Shown in pieces: positions 28,481 through 35,554 of a DNA stretch of 64,000 nucleotides. Numbering within the stretch: position 1 is the first letter of the stretch; every line of letters begins with the position of its first letter. Made by a program: the position numbers and the translations under genes. The DNA is taken from contig NZ_FWDP01000004.1 of NCBI RefSeq assembly GCF_900169305.1, forward strand, positions 248,001-312,000, written 5' to 3'. The notes under the pieces were generated by a model that saw only the letters and a program-made list of their open reading frames with translations, did no database searches and was not told where the DNA came from. This DNA comes from Marinilactibacillus piezotolerans. Lineage in GTDB: Bacteria > Bacillota > Bacilli > Lactobacillales > Carnobacteriaceae_A.

Positions 28481-28554
28481 TTTTTGTATGACTGTGATTT
28501 AACGATGAGCATACAAAAACACCTTCTATCTCATTAGGAAATAGAAGGCGTTTT
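28481..28554 (-). terminator. terminator region of tRNA-Arg
   Basis: On the minus strand the tRNA is followed by a 14-bp stem with one mismatch (28515-28528 with 28541-28554) and a T run. Just beyond it a second inverted repeat, TTTTTGTATG (28481-28490) with CATACAAAAA (28510-28519), shares three bases with the first, so the two are partly exclusive. Confidence 0.7.
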
Positions 28555-28608
28555 AGGCAGTAATTAAACTACTATATTGTCATAAGAGCGTTTATGACCT
28601 GTATTTTA

Positions 28609-28682
28609 CGTTCTGGGAGGGATTCGAACCCCCGACCGTTCGCTTAGAAGGCGAATGCTCTATCCAGCTGAGCTACCAGAAC
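28609..28682 (-). tRNA. tRNA-Arg (anticodon TCT)
   Basis: The minus strand folds as a complete cloverleaf: acceptor GTTCTGG/CCAGAAC, D arm with AGCTCAGCTGGATAGAGC, anticodon stem TTCGC/GCGAA enclosing loop CTTCTAA (anticodon TCT), T arm GGGGGTTCGAATCCCTC, and discriminator G. It reads AGA codons, which are the frequent Arg codons here. The CCA end is not encoded and must be added by the nucleotidyltransferase. It stands alone, opposite in direction to its neighbours. Confidence 0.97.
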
Positions 28683-28834
28683 ACTTAACAGCAACAGAAT
28701 AAATTATATTATGGATTAAGGTAAAAGTCAATAGAATTTGAAATATAATTTTAAAAAGCAAGTCTTCCTGTTTGGAAGGGAGTATTTCCTTTGATACTAT
28801 GAAGATAATCATTCGACCAAGGAGGAAACAGATT

Positions 28835-29335
28835 ATGAAACTAGTATCCAGTTATCAAGTTGTTGAGGAAGCAGCTAAAAGAATCGATGAATTGACTCAA
28901 CAAGACAATATTCCAAAAAAAGCATTGATCATTGTAACAAAACAAGAAAATGAACAAGCCATTAAGAATTTGACGGATGTCAAAGTGGACAGTATTAGTG
29001 AGCAAGATGCTAGAAACATTGATGTTTCAGATGAATATAAGCTGAGTGAATCAGCGGCTTCTTTATTTTCTGATACAATCAAACGCGGCGGTTTTGTTAT
29101 TTTAAAAGATCAGCCAGAACGAAACAGAGGCACAGCCATAGAATCCGAAATGGGTAAAAACAACAACCCGCCTAGAGAAGATGAAAGTGAAAAGAGCGAT
29201 TTTGAATCCGAGATAGACGATCATATATCAGCACCCGGATTCGGAGTAGACTTTAAAAAATCTGGAGCGGACTCCAAAACGCAAGAAGATAATTTCAATC
29301 CTGATAACCATAGTGAGAATACGGAAAGAAATTGA
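28835..29335 (+). CDS. general stress protein 17M-like (YflT family)
   Basis: 166 residues. Residues 1-90 have the alternating helix and strand pattern of the general stress protein 17M domain (SSYQVVEEAAKRIDELTQQD, ALIIVTKQ, ALKE-like helices, GGFVIL). Residues 95-166 are acidic, Asn/Ser/Glu-rich and probably disordered. AAGGAGG precedes ATG 28835; an earlier in-frame start lacks a ribosome site. Proteins of this type are induced by general stress in Bacillus but have no known biochemical activity. Its stop codon overlaps the -35 of the following non-coding unit. Confidence 0.68.
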   Translation: MKLVSSYQVVEEAAKRIDELTQQDNIPKKALIIVTKQENEQAIKNLTDVKVDSISEQDARNIDVSDEYKLSESAASLFSDTIKRGGFVILKDQPERNRGTAIESEMGKNNNPPREDESEKSDFESEIDDHISAPGFGVDFKKSGADSKTQEDNFNPDNHSENTERN

Positions 29336-29360
29336 ATTTGAAAATAAAATCGAGTATAAT
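29332..29360 (+). promoter_or_regulatory. strong promoter after the stress gene
   Basis: TTGAAT (29332-29337), 17 bp, consensus TATAAT (29355-29360). The -35 overlaps the stop codon of the preceding gene. Confidence 0.75.
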
Positions 29361-29366
29361 CTAACT

Positions 29367-29479
29367 GAAAAGCAGGACGACTTAAAAATGCAGACGAATG
29401 GATGTATTGAAGTTGCAAGCCGTAACTGACTAGTGAACAGTCAGCATAAAGAGGAGCCAAGTTGAGGATCCTCTTTTTT
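29367..29479 (+). ncRNA. candidate small RNA or leader before pgsA
   Basis: The expected transcript starts near 29367 and ends at a terminator (AAAGAGGA 29448-29455 with TCCTCTTT 29469-29476, six T residues to 29479), about 113 nt. An internal hairpin CTGAC/GTCAG lies at 29426-29444. It has no ORF with a ribosome site and fits no riboswitch consensus I know. It may be an independent small RNA or an attenuated leader of the phosphatidyltransferase gene 30 bp downstream. Confidence 0.5.
29448..29479 (+). terminator. terminator of the candidate small RNA
   Basis: An 8-bp perfect stem with a 13-nt loop and six T residues. The right arm contains the self-complementary GAGGATCCTC. Confidence 0.85.
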
Positions 29480-29508
29480 GTTGTTTGAAATACATTTGAG
29501 GTGAATGG

Positions 29509-30078
29509 ATGAATAAAAAAATTAAGAAGCAGGATTGGCTTAAAATACCCAATCTTTTATCATACTTTAGAGTTCTGCTGATTCCTTTCTTTGTACATTC
29601 CTATCTGATCGCACAGGATTGGAATGGGCATTTGATTGCAGCGGGTATTCTCTTCCTGTCAGGCGTAACGGATGCGATAGACGGGATCATTGCAAGAAGA
29701 TTTAATCAAATTTCAGATCTTGGTAAACTGATTGATCCTGTAGCGGATAAATTGACACAAGTCGCAGTTGCAGCCGTTTTGATTGTTAACTGGCCGATTA
29801 TGGCTTATCTGCTCGTACTGTTTATTTTTAAAGAATTTAGTTTATTTATAATCAATTTGCTTTTGCTGAAAAAGGGCCAAGTGATCGATGGAGCAATGTG
29901 GTTTGGAAAAATAGGGACGATCGTCTTTTACTGCTGTATGTTTATTTTAGTGATTTCTCCATCAATTGATTCTACTTTACTAATGGTTCTAATACTGACT
30001 ACAGCATTTTTCCAGCTGGCTGCATTGGTAGGATATTTAAGTGTATTTTTTAATTTATATAAAGAACCCAATGTCTGA
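29509..30078 (+). CDS. CDP-alcohol phosphatidyltransferase (PgsA- or cardiolipin synthase-like)
   Basis: A membrane enzyme that transfers a phosphatidyl group from a CDP-lipid to an alcohol. 189 residues with four to six hydrophobic segments. The full catalytic signature DGxxAR-x8-GxxxDxxxD is at about residues 63-86 (DGIIARRFNQISDLGKLIDP then VAD). By size and motif it is a PgsA paralogue making phosphatidylglycerol phosphate, or a related cardiolipin-type synthase; the housekeeping pgsA of Firmicutes normally sits near cinA-recA, so this may be an additional copy. GAGGTG precedes ATG 29509. Confidence 0.82.
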   Translation: MNKKIKKQDWLKIPNLLSYFRVLLIPFFVHSYLIAQDWNGHLIAAGILFLSGVTDAIDGIIARRFNQISDLGKLIDPVADKLTQVAVAAVLIVNWPIMAYLLVLFIFKEFSLFIINLLLLKKGQVIDGAMWFGKIGTIVFYCCMFILVISPSIDSTLLMVLILTTAFFQLAALVGYLSVFFNLYKEPNV

Positions 30079-30168
30079 TTTTTAGAATGATATTTCAGAG
30101 GGTTAACTTTTTTCATATAATTTCGTGAGTGGTATACTGAAATTGCATTGAAAAAGGAGGACTTTAAA

Positions 30169-30747
30169 ATGAAAATTGGTATTGTAACCGGTTCTATCAG
30201 AGAAAACCGAGTCAATTTAGATGTTGCTGAGTGGGTCAAAAAACTGGCGATTGAAATTGGCGGAGCAGAGTATGAGATAGTAGATATTAAAAGGTATGAT
30301 CTTCCGCTATTTGCAGAGCCGACCTCTCCTGCATACACACAAGATTTAGTGGAAAAAGAGAAGCAACGGCCGTGGTCTGAGAAAATGAATGAAAAAGACG
30401 GATATATCTTTATCGCTCCTGAATACAATCACGGGATACCCAGTGCACTTAAGAATGCCTTAGACTTTTTGTATCCAGAGCTAAATGATAAAGCTGCTGG
30501 TATCGTCAGTTATGGGTCCACGGGCGGGGTCAGATCTGCAGAGCATCTCAGAGGGGTACTTTCAGAGTTTCAAGTAGCACATGTAAGAACACATCCGGCA
30601 TTATCTATTTTCTATGACTTTGATTATCCAAACCTTAACCCGACAGATGCTCAGACAGAGGCGGTCAAAACAATGATTAATCAGCTGCTGCCATGGACAG
30701 AAGCGATGCAGGGTGTACGTCAAAAAAAGACAGCTGATCATCAATAA
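30169..30747 (+). CDS. NADPH-dependent FMN reductase / azoreductase-like
   Basis: 192 residues, flavodoxin-like fold. Opening IGIVTGSIRENRVNLDVAEWV contains the FMN-phosphate loop (GSxRxxR/S), and the conserved APEYNHGIPSALKNALDFL flanks the flavin. It reduces flavins, quinones or azo compounds with NAD(P)H. ATG 30169 follows a strong AAAGGAGG. Next to a MarR regulator and an MhqD-like hydrolase it probably belongs to electrophile or quinone defence, but its promoter (TATACT 30133-30138) lacks the palindrome seen before the regulator, so shared control is unproven. Confidence 0.9.
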   Translation: MKIGIVTGSIRENRVNLDVAEWVKKLAIEIGGAEYEIVDIKRYDLPLFAEPTSPAYTQDLVEKEKQRPWSEKMNEKDGYIFIAPEYNHGIPSALKNALDFLYPELNDKAAGIVSYGSTGGVRSAEHLRGVLSEFQVAHVRTHPALSIFYDFDYPNLNPTDAQTEAVKTMINQLLPWTEAMQGVRQKKTADHQ

Positions 30748-30766
30748 AATAATGAATCTGCAGTAG

Positions 30767-30799
30767 GATAAGGAATAGGTTTTACCTATTCTTTATCTG
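30767..30799 (+). terminator. terminator after the flavin reductase
   Basis: A 14-bp stem with one G-U pair (30767-30780 with 30784-30797) and a 3-nt loop. The T tract is weak and interrupted. Confidence 0.65.
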
Positions 30800-30803
30800 T
30801 TTA

Positions 30804-30832
30804 TTGTTTTGTACTACGAATTCGTATATTAT
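30804..30832 (+). promoter_or_regulatory. MarR-gene promoter with MhqR-like operator
   Basis: TTGTTT (30804-30809), 17 bp, TATTAT (30827-30832). The spacer holds a perfect 12-bp palindrome TACGAATTCGTA (30815-30826), whose core matches the CGAATTCG centre of the Bacillus MhqR operator. Confidence 0.7.
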
Positions 30833-30859
30833 TAAGCATATATATAAGTAGGTGAGAAG

Positions 30860-31300
30860 ATGACAAGAAATAAAGATTCTTTAAAAGCGCTGACGACCAT
30901 CTTGAGAGCTGCGTCTAGTGTTGAAAGAGTTGTAAAAGAAGATATGACATCCTATGGATTGAATGCAACAGAATTCACTGTCATGGAATATTTATATAAT
31001 AAAGGCAGACAACCGATTCAGATGATTGGCAAGAAGATTCTACTAGCTTCCAGCAGTATAACGTATGTGATAGACAGGCTAGAAGAAAAAGGACTTGTAC
31101 AGCGAGTAGCGGATGTAAAGGATAGACGGGTTACATTTGCTGAGCTGACGGAAAAAGGGCATGAACAGATGCAGGATATTTTCCCTAAACATGCAGAAAC
31201 GATTGAAAAACTATTTAAAAATTTGAGTGATAGTGACTTGAGCAAGTTAAGAACATTGCTAAAAGAAGTAGGGTACGAAGCAACAAAACTGATGAAGTAA
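30860..31300 (+). CDS. MarR-family regulator, MhqR-like
   Basis: 146 residues, winged-helix repressor. Helix-turn-helix about 48-80 (FTVMEYLYNKGRQPIQMIGKKILLASSSITYVIDRLEEKGLV) and wing (RVADVKDRRVTFAELTEKG). The DRR wing motif is typical of MarR. It is followed at 63 bp by an MhqD-like hydrolase and its promoter carries an MhqR-type palindrome, so an MhqR-like quinone sensor that represses itself and the hydrolase is the best guess. MhqR-type regulators may lack the redox cysteine; none is present here. Confidence 0.85.
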   Translation: MTRNKDSLKALTTILRAASSVERVVKEDMTSYGLNATEFTVMEYLYNKGRQPIQMIGKKILLASSSITYVIDRLEEKGLVQRVADVKDRRVTFAELTEKGHEQMQDIFPKHAETIEKLFKNLSDSDLSKLRTLLKEVGYEATKLMK

Positions 31301-31363
31301 AGTATATTGAAACCCAGAATGAAAAGAATAGAACGGGTAAACAGAAAGGTGAGACAAACGACT

Positions 31364-31981
31364 ATGGCAATCGATTCATTTATTCATATCTTTGAAGAAC
31401 CATTGATGGGCAACACAACGATCTTTTTGCTGCTGCATGGTACAGGCGGAGATGAGAGAGATTTGATTCAACTAGCAAAAATGATTGATCCTCAAGCAGG
31501 TATACTCAGTCTGAGAGGAAATATCGACGAAAATGGAATGAATCGATTTTTTGAAAGGAAAGCAATGGGCGTACTGGATGAAGAAAGCTTGAAAAAAGAA
31601 ACGGTCAAACTGAAAGAATTCCTAGAATCAGCATCCGAGGAGTACGATTTTGACTTGCAGCAGTTAGTTGCACTTGGCTATTCAAATGGCGCGAATATTG
31701 CGGCAAGCTTGTTGTTCCATTATAACGATGTTTTATATCAGGGCTTGCTGCTTCACCCTATGGTCCCTATAAGAACAGTGGAATTGCCGAATATGTCTCA
31801 TCAAAGACTATTCATTGGTGCAGGTGAAAATGATCCGATCTGCCCGCCGGAAGAAACGGATGAATTAGCACAAATGCTGACAGAAGCCGGAGCATCTCTG
31901 CAAATTTATTGGGGAAAAACCGGTCATAGTTTGTCAGAAGAAGAACTAAATGCTGCTTCAATGTGGTATGAAAACCTTTAG
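31364..31981 (+). CDS. mhqD: alpha/beta hydrolase, MhqD-like carboxylesterase
   Basis: 205 residues. The oxyanion HGTGGDE (about 25-31) and catalytic triad Ser107 (GYSNG), Asp157 (GENDPICP) and His188 (TGHSL) are all visible. This is the phospholipase/carboxylesterase family that includes MhqD, induced by methylhydroquinone in Bacillus. I chose ATG 31364 after AAAGGTGAG; the longer frame starts inside the preceding gap and adds a basic stretch unlike the family. Probably co-transcribed with the MarR gene and repressed by it. Natural substrate unknown. Confidence 0.85.
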   Translation: MAIDSFIHIFEEPLMGNTTIFLLLHGTGGDERDLIQLAKMIDPQAGILSLRGNIDENGMNRFFERKAMGVLDEESLKKETVKLKEFLESASEEYDFDLQQLVALGYSNGANIAASLLFHYNDVLYQGLLLHPMVPIRTVELPNMSHQRLFIGAGENDPICPPEETDELAQMLTEAGASLQIYWGKTGHSLSEEELNAASMWYENL

Positions 31982-32046
31982 TAAGCAAAAAAAGAAAAGT
32001 CATATCCTAAAGTTTTACTATGAATGATTTTATTTCTAATTTATGG

Positions 32047-32052
32047 TATAAT
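32047..32052 (+). promoter_or_regulatory. extended -10 promoter of the DUF2187 gene
   Basis: TGGTATAAT: consensus -10 (32047-32052) with TG extension; -35 is a weak ATGATT (32024-32029). Confidence 0.5.
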
Positions 32053-32104
32053 TGATTAGAAACATTTAATAAAGATCTGAAAATTTAAGACTAAGGAGAT
32101 TTTT

Positions 32105-32470
32105 ATGGCTAAAGAAAAAATTACCGATGAAGTTCAAGTATTAGTGGAAACAGAACTTCGAAAAGGTGCCAGCAACTCCCGAATTGCTAATTTACTGGAT
32201 TTGCCTTATAAAGAAGCTGTCGAGATTATAGATACAATTAAAGAAGATCTTAGACCAGACATTGGCGATGAGATTGTGTTCTTCTTTAGAGAAGAGCCGA
32301 TGGAAGGCGTCATTGAAAAGCTGTTGACCAACAGTGCCATCGTTAAAATCAATTGGGATCAGTCTACAGAACGAATGCAGGATTTGATGGAAGAAAAAAC
32401 CGTTGTGAACTTCAAAGATATTGAAGGCTTCAAAAAACAAGTCAATGAAGAAACGGAAGAAGTCGAATAA
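32105..32470 (+). CDS. DUF2187 family protein, YkvS-like
   Basis: 121 residues. Residues 1-55 are helical and could form a helix-turn-helix (KGASNSRIANLLDLPYKEAVEII). Residues 60-110 form the small beta domain of DUF2187: GDEIVFFFREEPMEGVIEKLLTNSAIVKI followed by MEEKTVVNFKDIEGF. YkvS-like proteins have the C-terminal part only, so the N-terminal helix pair is an addition or family variant. AAGGAG precedes the start. Function unknown; the fold suggests a nucleic-acid or ribosome-linked KOW-like barrel, which is inference. Confidence 0.7.
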   Translation: MAKEKITDEVQVLVETELRKGASNSRIANLLDLPYKEAVEIIDTIKEDLRPDIGDEIVFFFREEPMEGVIEKLLTNSAIVKINWDQSTERMQDLMEEKTVVNFKDIEGFKKQVNEETEEVE

Positions 32471-32503
32471 ACTGACGAATGAAATGTTGTAATAGGTATA
32501 GAC

Positions 32504-32584
32504 AAAACTGTTTGATCTGAATCTTTGCGTATAGTAAGCAGCCTCTTGCTACTTTCCGAAGAAGAAGATCGAACGGTTTTTTTA
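32504..32584 (+). terminator. branched terminator before the fab cluster
   Basis: AAACTGTTTGATCT (32505-32518) pairs with AGATCGAACGGTTT (32566-32579) through Watson-Crick and G-U pairs, followed by seven or more T residues. An inner hairpin AGTAAGCA/TGCTACT lies in the loop. Confidence 0.82.
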
Positions 32585-32644
32585 TTTGCCATTCATCTAT
32601 TGTGAGATCAGATTTTTAGAAAAATTAGAGCAATGAATTTATTC

Positions 32645-32702
32645 TTGACACGGGTTCAATTCTAAGATATTATTTTGATTGTCAAATAATTTGATAATCA
32701 AA
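32645..32702 (+). promoter_or_regulatory. fab cluster promoter with two FabT boxes
   Basis: Consensus TTGACA (32645-32650), 17 bp, TATTAT (32668-32673). Directly downstream are two FabT-type palindromes, TTTGATTGTCAAA (32674-32686) and TTTGATAATCAAA (32690-32702), centres 16 bp apart, covering the transcription start. Confidence 0.88.
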
Positions 32703-32737
32703 GTATATTGACTATGCATAGAAATGGAGGAGTTGAT

Positions 32738-33193
32738 GTGGATCCATTAGTTCAGGAAATCAATAGTTATTTGGTTACCATTTTTAATGATGTTTTGATG
32801 ATAGAGGAAAAGACTTTACAGTCCAGCCGTTTTAAAGATGTATCTATTAAAGAAATGCATACGATAGAAGCAATCGGGATGTATCATCAGCATACAACCA
32901 GCGAAGTGGCCAAGAAACTTGGGGTTACTGCAGGAACATTGACCGTTTCAGTCAATAATCTTGTACGCAAAGGATATGTTGACCGAGTGCGGACAGAACA
33001 GGACCGACGAGTCGTCAAACTAGCGTTGACGTCTAATGGACGTCTACTGTATCGTCTGCATGATAAATTTCACCGTGACATGGTCAAAGAAACAATAGCA
33101 GAAATGGATAAGGAACAGTCAGAAATTTTAATACTGGGTCTAAAAAATCTTCATAATTATTTAGAACGCACAAAGGAGCAATTACCAGAGTGA
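32738..33193 (+). CDS. fabT: fatty acid synthesis repressor FabT (MarR family)
   Basis: Represses the fab genes when bound to long-chain acyl-ACP, so exogenous fatty acids shut down synthesis. 151 residues, winged helix at about 40-95 (MHTIEAIGMYHQHTTSEVAKKLGVTAGTLTVSVNNLVRKGYV) with the DRRVVKL wing. GTG 32738 lies 7 nt after GGAGG; the longer open frame has no ribosome site. It is the first gene of the fab cluster and its promoter carries two FabT palindromes, so it is autoregulated. fabH overlaps its stop by 4 bp. Confidence 0.93.
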   Translation: MDPLVQEINSYLVTIFNDVLMIEEKTLQSSRFKDVSIKEMHTIEAIGMYHQHTTSEVAKKLGVTAGTLTVSVNNLVRKGYVDRVRTEQDRRVVKLALTSNGRLLYRLHDKFHRDMVKETIAEMDKEQSEILILGLKNLHNYLERTKEQLPE

Positions 33194-34176
33194 GTAGTCA
33201 GAAAAAGGTCAAAATTCGATCAGTCGGAAAATACGTTCCGGATAAAGTACTAACGAATGATGATTTAACGGAATGGTTAGATACTTCCGATGAATGGATC
33301 ACTTCACGAACAGGTATACAGCAGAGACATATCAGTACAGTGGAAAGTACAGCTGATTTATGCACGAAAGCTGCTCATGAAGCTCTTAAAAAAGCAGGTG
33401 TTGCAGCTGAAGCGGTAGGATTAGTGATAGTAGCCACTATGTCGCCGGATGCTCAGTCGCCTTCTGTTGCTTGTACAGTTCAAGCGAATATAGGCGCAGC
33501 ACAAGCAATGGCGTTTGATATCAATGCAGCTTGTTCCGGATTTGTTTATGCGAGCTCAGTAGCAGAAAAAATGTTGTCTGCAAGTCCTTATCAATATGCA
33601 CTAGTTATTGGCGGAGAAGTCATGTCTAAAGTTGTCGATTGGCAAGATCGATCAACTGCTGTGTTGTTCGGGGATGGAGCTGGAGCTATGCTGTTGGAGA
33701 AAAACAGTGATACCCACAGTTTTATCGGTGAAGATATACATGCAGATGGATCAAGAGGACGGTCCCTGGTATCAGGGGAAACTGCGCTTGAGAATCCCTT
33801 AACTATCAAAAGAGAAATGAACCCTTATCTGCAAATGAGCGGTAGAGATATTTTTGATTTTGTTATTAGGTCAGTACCCAAAAATATTCGAACAGTTGTA
33901 GAAGATAATGGTTTAGACTTGGAAGATGTCGACTATTTCTTGTTACATCAAGCAAACGCAAGACTGATTAAAGCAGTATCCAAAAAGTTGAAACAACCTA
34001 TTGAAAAATTCCCGCAGAATATACAGTACTTTGGAAATACCTCTGCGGCTAGTATCCCAATACTATTAGATGATCTAATTGAACGTGGAGACATTCAGCT
34101 CGGCAGTAAACAGACCTTAGTGTTGACCGGCTTCGGTGGCGGATTGACCTGGGGATCACTATTAATAAACCTATAA
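33190..34176 (+). CDS. fabH: beta-ketoacyl-ACP synthase III
   Basis: Starts fatty acid synthesis by condensing acetyl- or branched acyl-CoA with malonyl-ACP. 328 residues, thiolase fold, with catalytic Cys115 (INAACSGF), His in LLHQANAR and Asn in FGNTSAAS, and the C-terminal GFGGGLTWGSLL. The start GTG overlaps the fabT stop (GTGA), so translation is coupled. fabM, which precedes fabT in streptococci, is not present here. Confidence 0.96.
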   Translation: MSSQKKVKIRSVGKYVPDKVLTNDDLTEWLDTSDEWITSRTGIQQRHISTVESTADLCTKAAHEALKKAGVAAEAVGLVIVATMSPDAQSPSVACTVQANIGAAQAMAFDINAACSGFVYASSVAEKMLSASPYQYALVIGGEVMSKVVDWQDRSTAVLFGDGAGAMLLEKNSDTHSFIGEDIHADGSRGRSLVSGETALENPLTIKREMNPYLQMSGRDIFDFVIRSVPKNIRTVVEDNGLDLEDVDYFLLHQANARLIKAVSKKLKQPIEKFPQNIQYFGNTSAASIPILLDDLIERGDIQLGSKQTLVLTGFGGGLTWGSLLINL

Positions 34177-34197
34177 AAATTATTGGAGGAACCAAAT

Positions 34198-34425
34198 ATG
34201 TCAACTTTCGAAAAAATTCAAGAAATTATCGTGGATCAATTAGATAAAGAGCCAGAAGAAGTACAACCATCTACAAACTTCCGTGAAGAATTAGATGCAG
34301 ATAGTCTGGATTTATTCCAAATCATCAATGATATCGAAGATGAATTCGACATTAAAATCGAAACTGAAGAAGGTTTAAATACTGTAGAAGACATCGTTAA
34401 ATATGTTGACGAGCAACTAGCGTAA
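34198..34425 (+). CDS. acpP: acyl carrier protein
   Basis: 75-residue acidic four-helix carrier. Ser36 in DADSLDLFQ is the phosphopantetheine site. GGAGG precedes ATG 34198; an upstream in-frame ATG lies before this site. It lies between fabH and fabK in the fab operon, as in streptococci and enterococci. Confidence 0.96.
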   Translation: MSTFEKIQEIIVDQLDKEPEEVQPSTNFREELDADSLDLFQIINDIEDEFDIKIETEEGLNTVEDIVKYVDEQLA

Positions 34426-34450
34426 TTAAATTTTGGAAGGGAGCTCCTAT

Positions 34451-35401
34451 ATGAGTCGATCTTTAATGGAAAGAATCGGAATCAAGTATCCGATTATCCA
34501 AGGAGCAATGTCTTGGGTTGGAACTCCCAGCTTAGCAGCTGGCGTTTCCAACGCTGGTGGTTTGGGTATGATCGGAGCTGGACATGAGCCAGGAGAAGTC
34601 GTACGTAAATTGATCAGAGAAACAAAAGAAATGACAGACAAACCTTTTGGAGTTAATGTACTTTTGCTTTCACCTTATGTTGAGGAAGTCGTAAACGTAG
34701 TGTGTGAAGAAAAAGTCAGTGTGATTTCTACAGGTGCTGGCAGTCCAGGTAGATACATGAAGCAATTTAAGGAAGCCGGCATCATCGTTATTCCTGTAGT
34801 CGCTTCTGTAGCGCTTGCTAAACGCATGGAAAAAGACGGCGCAGATGCGATTATCTGCGAAGGAATGGAAGCGGGCGGCCACATTGGAAAATCAACGACA
34901 ATGACGATTGTGCCGCAAGTAGTTGATGCTGTTTCTATTCCTGTAATAGCTGCTGGCGGTATTGCTGATGGGCGAGGAATGGCAGCTGCTATCATGTTAG
35001 GGGCTTCTGCTGTCCAACTGGGCACTCGTTTCGTAGTGGCTTCAGAAAGTATCGCTCACGATAACTTCAAAAAACGCGTGATCAAAGCAAGAGACATCGA
35101 TACGGTTGTAACAGGTCAGATTACTGGACATCCAGTACGTGTACTGAGAAATAAACTGACAAATGAGTACTTAAAAGTCGAAAAAGAAATCACAAGTGAT
35201 GAAAATCCAGATTTCTCTCGTCTAGAAGCACTTGGTAAAGGTGCACTGAAAAGAGCCGTGATCGATGGAGATAAAAATACCGGATCATTCATGGCTGGAC
35301 AGAGCGCGGGGTTAGTCAAGAAAGAACAAAGCTGTAAAGAAATTGTAGAAGAGTTAATGGAAGAATACAAAGCTTTGACCTCAAATCCTTTGGTATTCTA
35401 A
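34451..35401 (+). CDS. fabK: enoyl-ACP reductase II (FMN-dependent)
   Basis: Last reductive step of elongation. 316 residues, TIM-barrel flavoprotein of the nitronate monooxygenase superfamily: YPIIQGAMSWVGTPSLAAGVSNAGGLG, GMEAGGHIG, IPVIAAGGIADGRGMAAAIMLGASAVQLGTRF. FabK replaces FabI in this cluster and is naturally insensitive to triclosan. ATG 34451 follows GGAAGGGAG at 34436-34444. It ends the first section of the cluster; a new FabT box follows. Confidence 0.95.
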   Translation: MSRSLMERIGIKYPIIQGAMSWVGTPSLAAGVSNAGGLGMIGAGHEPGEVVRKLIRETKEMTDKPFGVNVLLLSPYVEEVVNVVCEEKVSVISTGAGSPGRYMKQFKEAGIIVIPVVASVALAKRMEKDGADAIICEGMEAGGHIGKSTTMTIVPQVVDAVSIPVIAAGGIADGRGMAAAIMLGASAVQLGTRFVVASESIAHDNFKKRVIKARDIDTVVTGQITGHPVRVLRNKLTNEYLKVEKEITSDENPDFSRLEALGKGALKRAVIDGDKNTGSFMAGQSAGLVKKEQSCKEIVEELMEEYKALTSNPLVF

Positions 35402-35414
35402 ATTTTTCACTAAT

Positions 35415-35436
35415 ACTTTGATTATCAAAGTATAAA
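35415..35436 (+). promoter_or_regulatory. FabT box and -10 before fabD
   Basis: A perfect 17-bp palindrome ACTTTGATTATCAAAGT (35415-35431) containing the FabT core, abutting TATAAA (35431-35436). The -35 is poor. It indicates a second FabT-controlled promoter within the cluster. Confidence 0.85.
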
Positions 35437-35449
35437 AAAGCAATGAACC

Positions 35450-35512
35450 AGGAATGAAGATGGTTATCTGCTATTTTACTATATCTATCTATCAAAATCG
35501 GTCTTCATTCCT
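35450..35512 (+). other. 11-bp hairpin in the fabD leader
   Basis: AGGAATGAAGA (35450-35460) is perfectly complementary to TCTTCATTCCT (35502-35512). The 41-nt loop is unstructured and there is no adequate T tract, so it is not an ordinary terminator. It would sit at the very 5' end of the fabD transcript. Confidence 0.55.
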
Positions 35513-35554
35513 ATTTGCTGCTTAATTAAAGGCAATACAGAAAGGATATTCGAT

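Noticed and set aside
28481-28554. CRISPR-like or mobile repeat near the tRNA
   Set aside because: There are only two partly overlapping inverted repeats, no direct repeats and no spacers; the tRNA terminator explains the main stem.
28609-28682. tRNA gene as integration site of a mobile element
   Set aside because: No integrase, no direct repeat of the tRNA 3' end and no island-like genes on either side; the nearby xerD at 5.0 kb is the chromosomal housekeeping enzyme.
35402-35554. T-box or riboswitch before fabD
   Set aside because: No conserved T-box or aptamer sequence is present; only a FabT box and a simple long-loop stem.
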